This document shows, piece after piece, positions 1 through 7,550 of a stretch of DNA of 8,099 nucleotides. The first letter of the stretch is position 1. Every line of letters begins with the position of its first letter. The position numbers and the translations under genes are program-made. The notes beneath the pieces were generated by a model, which saw only the letters and a list, made by a program, of their open reading frames with translations, did not search any database and was not told the origin of the DNA. This DNA comes from Gammaproteobacteria bacterium (GTDB taxonomy: Bacteria; Pseudomonadota; Gammaproteobacteria; HTCC5015): positions 1 through 8,099 of the forward strand of contig JAHDBX010000060.1 in assembly GCA_020630145.1 (NCBI GenBank). Direction: 5' to 3'.

Positions 1-63
1 AAGTACACTAAATAACCGTGCTAAAGGTGGGCAGAAGAAATAAAAAAAGCTAGTGTATAGGGT

Positions 64-927
64 ATGGATACTTACAAAAACCTTTTATTCTTACTGATGC
101 CTTTTATAGGTGCATTTTGTTTATATATTCTTAGTAGCACGTATTTTTCTCGTTTAGGACAATTTCCTCTAAATAGCTTTTCGTCACGTAGACCCGCACA
201 AAGTAAGTTGGTGGCTATTCGGCAGCAAATTCCTATTTATTTTGTACTATTGTTTTTTATACCCCTGATGCTAGGTTTGGGTGTTTACATACTGAGCGTG
301 GAAGGCTTTTCGACCCTGAGTACTATGGTTAAAGTTATGGTGCTTATTTATGCTATCTTATTATTAGTTGCTTTAATATTTTTTTTACGTTGCATTGGAA
401 AAATTAATAAATACAACCTGCATGTTAATGCTGAGCAGGGTGTTGGTCATTTGCTCTTAGCTACGGAAAAGAAGGGTTTTACAGTACATCATGATGTTGT
501 GCTAGGTAAAAAAATGGTGGTTCCACATGTTGTTGTTGGGCCAGCAGGTGTGTTTGTGGTCAATATACTCGTACAGAGTCGCCCATTTTTTAGTAAACAA
601 GGTTCCGATATTAGAGTTAAATATTTTAATAGCCGATTTAATTTTCCAAATGCACAAAATAAAAAGGTTGTTAAGCAAAGCGAAGAAATGGCCGCAGCCA
701 TACAAATACGGGTAAACAAGCATGCCGGTACCAATGTACCGTTAAAAAGTATGTTGACAATACCGGGTTGGTATCTGGAGAAGAAAGAAAAAGCGCCCAT
801 TATTGTATTGCCTACTCAGCAGTTAGCCGCCTTTATTAGTACTTTTGCTGATAAAAATTTGCTTGATGATTTTACGCTTGAAAAAATTAATGACTGTATA
901 AGTGGCTTATCTCCCGATAGCCGCTAA
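64..927 (+). CDS. Membrane-anchored NERD-like domain protein, active-site residues replaced
   Basis: This is a 287-residue protein with three hydrophobic segments at about residues 7-28, 57-77 and 87-109, followed by a soluble region from about 120 to 260. The soluble part resembles the NERD (nuclease-related) domain. It has the strand HDVVLG (143-148), then HVVVGPAGVFVV (155-166), and later an LTIPGWYL block (231-238) that I recall from longer proteobacterial NERD proteins. NERD domains normally read I-D-H before this strand and E-x-K after it. Here these are V-P-H (P154) and N-I-L (N167, L169), so the presumed catalytic Asp, Glu and Lys are all missing. A binding or structural role at the inner membrane is therefore more likely than nuclease activity, but this is inference. 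ATG 64 is the first start after an in-frame TAG at 58-60. The AGGG just before it is too close to be a good ribosome site. No partner gene is evident, and it may be a single-gene unit. Confidence 0.72.
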   Translation: MDTYKNLLFLLMPFIGAFCLYILSSTYFSRLGQFPLNSFSSRRPAQSKLVAIRQQIPIYFVLLFFIPLMLGLGVYILSVEGFSTLSTMVKVMVLIYAILLLVALIFFLRCIGKINKYNLHVNAEQGVGHLLLATEKKGFTVHHDVVLGKKMVVPHVVVGPAGVFVVNILVQSRPFFSKQGSDIRVKYFNSRFNFPNAQNKKVVKQSEEMAAAIQIRVNKHAGTNVPLKSMLTIPGWYLEKKEKAPIIVLPTQQLAAFISTFADKNLLDDFTLEKINDCISGLSPDSR

Positions 928-964
928 GTTTCTTGCGAAGAATCAGATTAATTCATTCAAATCG

Positions 965-993
965 CTGATTTTCCTGTCAAATACCGCTAAAAT
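965..993 (+). promoter_or_regulatory. Candidate sigma-70 promoter for the murA-his operon
   Basis: CTGATT (965-970, 3 of 6 to TTGACA) lies 17 bases before TAAAAT (988-993, 5 of 6 to TATAAT). A GC-rich discriminator, GCGCCCC, follows. Transcription would begin near base 1000, about 25 bases ahead of the ancestral murA start. The -35 is weak. The call rests on the good -10 and on its position in the only gap ahead of the operon. Confidence 0.4.
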
Positions 994-1025
994 GCGCCCC
1001 TTTTATGTAATTTGAGGCGAGCGAC

Positions 1026-1061
1026 TTGGAAAAGCTAATTATGCAAGGCGGTAACCCCTGA
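1026..1061 (+). other. Remnant murA N-terminus, now an 11-codon reading frame ending in TGA
   Basis: A Shine-Dalgarno GAGGCGA (1014-1020) precedes TTG 1026. From there the frame reads MEKLIMQGGNP and then TGA (1059-1061). Continuing past the stop in the same frame gives [12 protein letters not shown], which runs straight into the murA coding region. Family members usually begin with something close to MDKLIIQGGNPLSGELRI, so this is clearly the native MurA N-terminus with a stop where a leucine belongs. As the sequence stands, this stretch would act as a translated leader whose termination lies 18 bases before the downstream ATG. It could equally reflect a sequencing error. Confidence 0.75.
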
Positions 1062-2285
<1,224 letters not shown>

Positions 2286-2313
2286 ACAATCACAAAACAG
2301 ATTAAAATAAACA

Positions 2314-2940
2314 ATGACTAAGCTAACAATCGCCTTATCAAAAGGGCGTATACTAAAAGACACACTGCCATTATTAAAGCAGGTAGGTATAGAACTGCTT
2401 GATGATCCAAAAGAAAGCAGAAAATTAATACTACGTACTACGCAAGACAATATCAGCGTAGTGGTCGTTAGACCAACTGATGTGCCTACCTTTGTACAAT
2501 ATGGTGCGGCAGATATAGGTGTAACGGGTAAAGATGTATTAATGGAGCATGGTGCGCAAGGTGTATATGAGCCTTTGGATTTAGGCATAGCACGGTGTAA
2601 ATTAATGGTTGCAGGTATGGAAGGCGTAGATTGGAAACAGCCGCGTCTACGAGTTGCCACTAAATATACAAACTTAGCACGCGCATTCTTTGCTGGCCGT
2701 GGACAGCAGGCTGAAATGATTAAATTATATGGTGCAATGGAATTAGCGCCTATTGTCGGTTTAGCTGATGTGATTGTCGATCTGGTTGATACTGGCAATA
2801 CATTAAAAGCAAATGGTTTAATACCATTTGAAGAGATTGCAGATATTAGTTCACGTTTAGTGGTGAACAAAGCAGCAATGAAAACAAAATATAATGAAAT
2901 ACAAAAATTTATTGAACAAGTACAGGATATTGTGTCATGA
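2314..2940 (+). CDS. hisG: ATP phosphoribosyltransferase, short form (HisG)
   Basis: HisG condenses ATP with PRPP to give N1-(5-phosphoribosyl)-ATP, the first and feedback-controlled step of histidine synthesis. At 208 residues this is the short form, which lacks the C-terminal regulatory domain of the E. coli type (about 299 residues). It is known to need HisZ, a histidyl-tRNA synthetase paralogue, as regulatory subunit; no hisZ lies in this window. The N-terminal [10 protein letters not shown] (4-13) and the PRPP-binding loop [14 protein letters not shown] (156-169) are both intact. The gene follows murA by 28 bases with no clear Shine-Dalgarno, which suggests cotranscription. Its TGA stop overlaps the ATG of the next gene (ATGA, 2937-2940), a sign of coupled translation. 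No histidine-rich leader peptide or attenuator is seen ahead of it. Confidence 0.96.
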   Translation: MTKLTIALSKGRILKDTLPLLKQVGIELLDDPKESRKLILRTTQDNISVVVVRPTDVPTFVQYGAADIGVTGKDVLMEHGAQGVYEPLDLGIARCKLMVAGMEGVDWKQPRLRVATKYTNLARAFFAGRGQQAEMIKLYGAMELAPIVGLADVIVDLVDTGNTLKANGLIPFEEIADISSRLVVNKAAMKTKYNEIQKFIEQVQDIVS

Positions 2941-3992
2941 CCGCAACAACACGTAATTTACGTATCGTAGATAAAACTGAAGTCGTTAAACCGGTAGAGA
3001 TATTAAAGCAATATCCTATTAGTGATAAAGCGGCCAAAACGGTTACATCAGCACGTGAAGAGCTGATTAATATTTTAAACGGAAAAGACGACCGTTTAAT
3101 GGTACTCGTTGGCCCCTGTTCTATTCATGATACTTCAGCTGGTTTAGAGTATGCAAAAAAATTAACGGCTTTACGTGATGAGTTGAAAGATGACTTACTT
3201 GTAGTGATGCGTGTGTACTTTGAAAAACCGCGTACAACAGTCGGTTGGAAAGGTTTAATTAATGACCCTGATTTAGATGGTAGTTTTAATATCAATAAAG
3301 GTTTAGGTATAGCACGCCAATTTTTAATTGATGTTGCTGACTTAGGTATGGCCGCAGGTACAGAGTTTTTAGATTTAATTACACCACAGTACTACTCAGA
3401 CTTAATTACATGGGGTGCTATTGGTGCACGCACAACAGAAAGTCAAGGCCATCGAGAAATGGTGTCGGGTTTATCGTGTCCGGTTGGTTATAAAAATGGT
3501 ACATCAGGTGATGTACAGATTGCTATTGATGCATGTGGTGCTTCGGCATCATCGCATCACTTCTTAGGTATTACCGATGAAGGCGATGTTGCTATTTTTA
3601 AAACAGCAGGCAATAAAGACACGCACATTATTTTGCGCGGTGGTAAGCAACCTAATTATAATGCCGCCAGTGTTGATGATGCCGCCGCATTGCTTGAACG
3701 TGCCGGCATACCTAAACGCATCATGATTGATACGAGTCATGCAAACTGCCGGAAAATATTTGAACGTCAAGTTGATCTTGCTCAGGATATTGCTACGCAA
3801 GTGTCGCGTGGTGATAAACGTATCTTCTCCGTTATGATGGAAAGCCACTTAGTAGAAGGCAATCAAAAAGTGGTAGCGGGTCAAGAATTAACGTATGGCC
3901 AAAGCATTACAGATCCATGCTTGGGTTGGGATGCTACAGATGGCGCTTTACGAACTTTAGCTGAGGCAGTGCAGCAACGCCGCAAAGCATAA
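2937..3992 (+). CDS. aroG: Class I 3-deoxy-7-phosphoheptulonate (DAHP) synthase, AroG/AroF family
   Basis: The enzyme condenses phosphoenolpyruvate with erythrose 4-phosphate to DAHP, the entry step of the shikimate pathway. The 351 residues align with E. coli AroG almost without gaps. The metal ligands keep the same numbers, C61, H268, E302 and D326, and the PEP-binding EKPRTT (96-101) and GARTTESQ (163-170) blocks are intact. Overall it is closer to AroG than AroF (for example GLSCPVG at 178-184). However, residue 211 in FLGIT is Gly, whereas AroG has Ser; in yeast isozymes Gly at this site goes with tyrosine inhibition and Ser with phenylalanine. Feedback specificity is therefore uncertain and may be tyrosine. 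A Shine-Dalgarno AGGA (2924-2927) lies 9 bases before the ATG, inside hisG. Its place between hisG and hisD is unusual. It is tightly coupled to both neighbours, so it is likely made with the histidine enzymes. Confidence 0.95.
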   Translation: MTATTRNLRIVDKTEVVKPVEILKQYPISDKAAKTVTSAREELINILNGKDDRLMVLVGPCSIHDTSAGLEYAKKLTALRDELKDDLLVVMRVYFEKPRTTVGWKGLINDPDLDGSFNINKGLGIARQFLIDVADLGMAAGTEFLDLITPQYYSDLITWGAIGARTTESQGHREMVSGLSCPVGYKNGTSGDVQIAIDACGASASSHHFLGITDEGDVAIFKTAGNKDTHIILRGGKQPNYNAASVDDAAALLERAGIPKRIMIDTSHANCRKIFERQVDLAQDIATQVSRGDKRIFSVMMESHLVEGNQKVVAGQELTYGQSITDPCLGWDATDGALRTLAEAVQQRRKA

Positions 3993-3993
3993 C

Positions 3994-5285
3994 GTGTTAA
4001 AGATTAAACGTTTACAAAGTGATCAGGCCGATTTTCAACAACAGCTAGAAGCGTTGTTGGCATGGGATGCCGTGTCTGATAAAAGTGTTGTCAGTATCGT
4101 TGATGAAATTTTAGCGGCGGTTAAGCAAGGTGGTGATGCCGCTTTAGTTGAATATACCAATCGTTTTGATGGGCGCAATGTAAAAAGCATTGCTGAAAGT
4201 TGATCAGCAGCAATTGCAGCAGGCTCTGGCTTAAATTGATCCAGCACAACGACAAAGAAACAGCGGCGGAACGTATTCGTATTTATGCCGAACATCAAAA
4301 GCAGCAATCATGGTCGTATCAGGATGAGTATGGCAACACCCTTGGGCAAAAAGTAACGCCTATGTCACGAGTAGGTATGTATGTGCCTGGTGGCAAAGCG
4401 GCTTATCCATCTTCTGTGCTAATGAATGCCATACCCGCAAAAGTAGCGGGTGTACCTGAGTTGGTGATGGTTGTTCCTGCGCCTAAAAGCGAATTAAACA
4501 ATATGGTCTTAGCCGCTGCGGCTATAGCTGGTGTTGACCGCGTTTTCACTTTAGGTGGTGCGCAAGCGGTGGCTGCTTTAGCATACGGTACAGAAAGTAT
4601 TCCTGCTGTAGATAAAATTGTTGGGCCGGGCAATATTTATGTGGCTACAGCTAAACGTACAGTGTTTGGTACGGTAGGCATCGATATGGTCGCAGGCCCA
4701 TCGGAAATACTGGTTGTTTGTGATGGTAAAACCGATCCAGATTGGATCGCGATGGATTTGTTCTCACAGGCTGAACATGATGAGCAAGCACAATCGATAC
4801 TGATTACACACGACGCTAACTATATTGAACAAGTGCAAGCGTCTATGGAAAAGCTATTAGCTGACATGCCACGTAAAGATATTATTACAGCATCATTAGA
4901 AGGCCGCGGTGCATTTATTCAGGTTAAGGATTTAGACGAAGCCATTGATTTAATTAATGATATTGCACCAGAGCATTTAGAGCTTTCGATAGATGAGCCA
5001 GAAAAGGCTGTTGAGAAGATACAACATGCTGGCGCTATTTTTATGGGGCGTTATACGCCTGAAGCACTAGGGGATTATTGCGCTGGGCCAAATCACGTAT
5101 TGCCAACATCACGTACAGCTCGGTTTGCTTCGCCACTCGGTGTGTATGATTTTCAAAAGCGTTCTAGCATTATTGATTGTAGTGCATCAGGTTCAGCAAA
5201 ACTGTCTACTACAGCTGCTACCTTGGCCGAAGGTGAAGGTTTGGTTGCGCATCAACAATCAGCAGAGTACCGACAAAAAAAATAA
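3994..5285 (+). pseudogene. hisD: Histidinol dehydrogenase (HisD), interrupted by two frame changes and a stop
   Basis: HisD oxidises histidinol to histidine in two NAD-dependent steps in the cytoplasm. The reading starts at GTG 3994, one base after the preceding stop. It is HisD-like through [12 protein letters not shown] and then meets TGA at 4201-4203. HisD coding resumes in a second frame at 4199-4255 ([14 protein letters not shown] at 4232-4234, then IDPAQRQ). It moves to a third frame at 4257 ([14 protein letters not shown]) and stays open to 5285. By the spacing I recall for Pseudomonas HisD, about five bases are missing at each junction. The downstream part carries all the catalytic signatures: SQAEHDE (Zn-binding Gln and His), APEHLEL (catalytic Glu-His), [14 protein letters not shown] (Zn-binding Asp) and the C-terminal AHQQSAEYR (Zn-binding His). 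TTG 4200 overlaps the TGA and could start a 361-residue product with about 22 foreign residues at its front. Pseudogene, sequence error or split gene cannot be told apart here. Confidence 0.85.
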
Positions 5286-5289
5286 TCGT

Positions 5290-5745
5290 TTATTCACTCG
5301 TTTTAGTAAGCTCTTTAATCAATGTATTTAACATGATGGTGAGCTTACTGATTTCAGCATTAACGCGTTCTTTTTCATTTTCATTTAAGGCCTTATAGCC
5401 ACGCAAGTATGGCCAACCATAAGCCCAACGATAGGGTGTTGGGTAATAGGCAGAACCACCTACTTTAACACCTGCTAGCATAATCTCGGCTATCGCCGGT
5501 TCGCCTACCTCGGCTACGCAGAGCTGCAGGTTTTTATCAGCCTGTTCTTTCTCAGCATATGTACCCCCTTTCCAATAGGCGAGGTCGTGCTTAATGCAGC
5601 AATCTGCCCATAAAGATTGCTGCTCGAGTGTGCCATCTGGAAAAGCACTGCAACCATCTGTTGTAAAAGGTTTTAATGTATCTGCTAATAAGCTTGGCGA
5701 TGGTAAGCTGAGTATGCTAAATATAAAAATCAGTTTTTTTATCAT
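5290..5745 (-). CDS. Small exported phospholipase A2-like protein
   Basis: This is a 151-residue protein with a typical signal peptide: Lys-Lys at 3-4, a hydrophobic stretch at about 5-20, and likely cleavage near LLA-DT (21/22). The mature part has DGCSAFPDG (30-38), then CCIKHDLAYWKGG (49-61). The Cys-Cys-x-x-His-Asp pattern is that of the secreted phospholipase A2 catalytic helix, with H53-D54 as the probable catalytic pair and C32, C49, C50 and C76 available for disulfides. A Gly/aromatic-rich part (GGSAYYPTPYRWAYGWPY, 96-113) and a short charged helix (about 121-149) follow. I recall similar small uncharacterised proteins in marine gammaproteobacteria. It probably acts in the periplasm or outside the cell, perhaps on phospholipids; activity is unproven. 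It lies opposite the his genes, with its stop 4 bases from the hisD stop and its start 83 bases from hisC. No Shine-Dalgarno is evident before its ATG. Confidence 0.75.
   Translation of the reverse strand: MIKKLIFIFSILSLPSPSLLADTLKPFTTDGCSAFPDGTLEQQSLWADCCIKHDLAYWKGGTYAEKEQADKNLQLCVAEVGEPAIAEIMLAGVKVGGSAYYPTPYRWAYGWPYLRGYKALNENEKERVNAEISKLTIMLNTLIKELTKTSE
5303..5351. terminator. Long hairpin at the hisD / phospholipase-like gene convergence
   Basis: A nine-base inverted repeat, AGTAAGCTC (5305-5313) and GAGCTTACT (5341-5349), extends to eleven pairs with one G-U on the + strand. Inside it, ATCA-TGT (5318-5325, one bulged A) pairs with ACATGAT (5331-5337) around an ATTTA loop. It lies 18 bases after the hisD stop and inside the last codons of the opposite-strand gene. 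There is no U tract directly after it on either strand, so it may be a bidirectional terminator or an mRNA 3'-end stabiliser rather than a classic intrinsic terminator. Confidence 0.4.
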
Positions 5746-5793
5746 ATGAAGGTACTAAATTTTTTCTAGTTCGTATATGTATAGTGAGTACAG

Positions 5794-5799
5794 TATAAT
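5794..5799 (+). promoter_or_regulatory. Consensus -10 box of a likely hisC promoter
   Basis: A perfect TATAAT lies 29 bases before the hisC ATG, giving a 5' leader of about 20 bases. No good -35 is found at 16-18 bases (5771-5776 reads TCGTAT). The opposite strand offers TATACT over almost the same bases (5792-5797) for the divergent gene, so this 83-base gap probably serves both directions. hisC needs a promoter of its own because an opposite-strand gene separates it from hisD. Confidence 0.5.
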
Positions 5800-5828
5800 C
5801 TATCTACTTATTCAAATAGTTACTTGTT

Positions 5829-6929
5829 ATGTCTTTAATTGAAAAACTAATCCGTCCAGAAATTCGTCAGCTGTCCGCTTACCATGTGCAAGATGCCACG
5901 GGGTTCATTAAATTGGATGCGATGGAAAACCCTTATACATTTACCGATTCGCTAAAAAAAGCGTGGCTAACTGTACTTTCAGATGTTGATGTGAACCGTT
6001 ATCCTGATCCATCACCTGAAACCTTAAAACAGGTATTGCGAGAGGCATTTGGTATTAGTGAGCAAGCCGAAATATTATTAGGTAATGGGTCGGATGAATT
6101 AATACAAATTTTAGCCCTTGCATTATCTACGAATGCCAGGGGTGAAAAAGCATGTGTGCTCGCACCCGAGCCCGGTTTTGTTATGTACAACATGATTGCC
6201 AAATATACCAACATGAACTACGTTGGCGTACCTTTACATAGCGAAGATTTTTCTTTGCCTGTAGAGGCTATGTTGACCGCAATAAAAAAACATCAACCGG
6301 CTATTACTTATATAGCCTATCCAAATAACCCAACGGGTAATTTGTTTAATGAAAATGACATAGAAACGATTATTCAGCAGGCTAGCGGGATTGTTGTTGT
6401 TGACGAAGCTTATAACCCCTTTGCGAATAATAATAGTTTTATGCCTTTACTTGATAAGTATGACAATTTAATAGTTATGCGTACGGTATCTAAAATGGGC
6501 TTGGCAGGTTTACGTTTTGGTTATATGGCTGGCGCAAAAGCGTGGATGGCCGAATTTGATAAAGTCCGTATGCCTTATAATATTAATGCTTTAACACAAG
6601 CCAGTATACGTTTTGCTTTAGAAAATAAGCAGGCCTTTGACGAACAGGCAGTAATACTCTGTGATGAGCGTGCGCGTATTTTACAGTCACTTAACAGCTT
6701 GCAAGGTGTACAAGCTTACCCGAGTGCTGCCAACTTTGTACTATATAAAATATCAGATAGTGTGCCTAGCGATGCAGTAAGTGTTTTTGAGGCTTTAAAA
6801 GATGCAGGCATATTGATTAAAAATATGCACAAACCTAATTCGCCATTGGAAAATTGCCTACGGGTCACAGTCGGCACGCCTGATGAAAATACCGCTTTTC
6901 TATCTGTTATGTATCAATTATTTAGTTAG
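5829..6929 (+). CDS. hisC: Histidinol-phosphate aminotransferase (HisC)
   Basis: This PLP enzyme converts imidazole-acetol phosphate plus glutamate to histidinol phosphate, the step that supplies the pathway ahead of HisD. It has 366 residues, the normal length for the fold type I aminotransferase family. Visible signatures are KLDAMENPY (28-36), NRYPDP (56-61), GNGSDE (85-90), YPNNPTG (164-170, with the PLP-contacting Asn167), DEAY (192-195), VSKMGLAGLRFGY (220-232, with Lys222 forming the Schiff base and Arg229 near the phosphate) and LRVTVGT (344-350, with Arg345 binding the substrate carboxylate). It belongs to the version beginning IRPEIRxLSAYHV rather than the WSPxVKxLVPYVPGEQP version I recall from the Pseudomonas murA locus. 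All key residues are intact. The Shine-Dalgarno before ATG 5829 is weak. It is separated from hisD by an opposite-strand gene and has its own candidate promoter. Confidence 0.95.
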   Translation: MSLIEKLIRPEIRQLSAYHVQDATGFIKLDAMENPYTFTDSLKKAWLTVLSDVDVNRYPDPSPETLKQVLREAFGISEQAEILLGNGSDELIQILALALSTNARGEKACVLAPEPGFVMYNMIAKYTNMNYVGVPLHSEDFSLPVEAMLTAIKKHQPAITYIAYPNNPTGNLFNENDIETIIQQASGIVVVDEAYNPFANNNSFMPLLDKYDNLIVMRTVSKMGLAGLRFGYMAGAKAWMAEFDKVRMPYNINALTQASIRFALENKQAFDEQAVILCDERARILQSLNSLQGVQAYPSAANFVLYKISDSVPSDAVSVFEALKDAGILIKNMHKPNSPLENCLRVTVGTPDENTAFLSVMYQLFS

Positions 6930-7033
6930 TAGGAATAATTCATGCAGTTAGTACTTTATTGAATCAAAAAAATAGTCGCTATCTTTTAAGAACATAAAAG
7001 CTAAGCCGATAAGCCTACATAATTTATATAGTT

Positions 7034-7040
7034 AGGTAAG
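7034..7040 (+). promoter_or_regulatory. Shine-Dalgarno that decides the receiver-protein start
   Basis: AGGTAAG is well placed for TTG 7046 (nine bases from its AGG core) but overlaps GTG 7040, leaving no usable spacing for that start. The same kind of motif, AAAGGTAA (7540-7547), serves the next gene. Confidence 0.5.
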
Positions 7041-7045
7041 TGGTT

Positions 7046-7507
7046 TTGATAAAAGTATTGTTAGTGGATGACAATCCACATGATTTAACTCGATTAGAGT
7101 ATCAGCTAGGAAGTATTTCAAGCAAGCATCAGTTGCATGCTGTAACAGACCCTATTGAGGCTGTTATGCGTTTACGTAGCGATGATTTTGGAATGTTGTT
7201 TGCTAATTACCGTATGTCTGTAATGGATGGTTTGAGTTTGGCGCGTATTGCTAATAAAGTTGCGCCTGAGTTATCCGTTAATATATTGGCGAGTCAGGCT
7301 GATGCAGTTTATGTTAAAAGCCAGGTGACATATGCCAACTGTAGTAACTTAATACTTAAGCCATGTGATATAAATGAGTTGCAACATGTTCTTGAACAAT
7401 ATAACCGGTTTCAACAACTTAGCCAAGAAAATGACCGTTTGTCGGCTCGTTTGGCCGCTTTAGAAAAACACTCGAGCCTTCATTTGAGTCAAGCCGGGTT
7501 GCACTAA
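7046..7507 (+). CDS. Stand-alone receiver-domain protein without the phosphoacceptor Asp
   Basis: From TTG 7046 the product has 153 residues (155 if GTG 7040 is used). Numbers below are from GTG 7040. Residues 4-118 form a CheY-like receiver: IKVLLVDDN with the acidic pair D10-D11, and LILKP with the conserved K107-P108. The motif that usually reads (D)YRMPxMDG is NYRMSVMDG here, so the phosphorylated aspartate is Asn56 and the usual Pro is Ser60. The conserved Thr/Ser after strand 4 is shifted or lost (ILAS, 82-85). It should therefore not be phosphorylated normally and may act as a pseudo-receiver through protein contacts. The tail (about 119-145) has heptad-like leucines (LSQENDRLSARLAALEKH), suggesting a short coiled coil for dimerisation. 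There is no DNA-binding or enzymatic output domain. The next gene, a TRAP binding protein, starts 43 bases on, and the two are probably cotranscribed. Confidence 0.8.
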   Translation: MIKVLLVDDNPHDLTRLEYQLGSISSKHQLHAVTDPIEAVMRLRSDDFGMLFANYRMSVMDGLSLARIANKVAPELSVNILASQADAVYVKSQVTYANCSNLILKPCDINELQHVLEQYNRFQQLSQENDRLSARLAALEKHSSLHLSQAGLH

Positions 7508-7550
7508 GTTTATGTGCTAGTATCAAGCTTTAATTTGTTAAAGGTAACTT

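Noticed and set aside
489..800. Open frames on the - strand within the NERD-like gene
   Set aside because: They mirror the coding of the + strand gene, have no ribosome site and no family likeness.
1059..1061. TGA in murA read as selenocysteine or tryptophan
   Set aside because: TGA serves as a normal stop for hisG (2938-2940), tryptophans here use TGG, the family has Leu at this place, and no SECIS-like hairpin follows.
2286..2313. Histidine attenuator or leader peptide ahead of hisG
   Set aside because: Only 28 bases separate murA and hisG, with no run of histidine codons and no alternative hairpins.
5777..5793. LexA-like box between the phospholipase-like gene and hisC (ATGT...ACAG)
   Set aside because: The half-sites are nine bases apart instead of eight and the first base is wrong, so it does not meet the CTGT-N8-ACAG consensus.
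6983..7000. Inverted repeat CTTTTA / TAAAAG after hisC as a terminator
   Set aside because: Only six pairs, all but one A-T, with no GC stem and no U tract; too weak to call.
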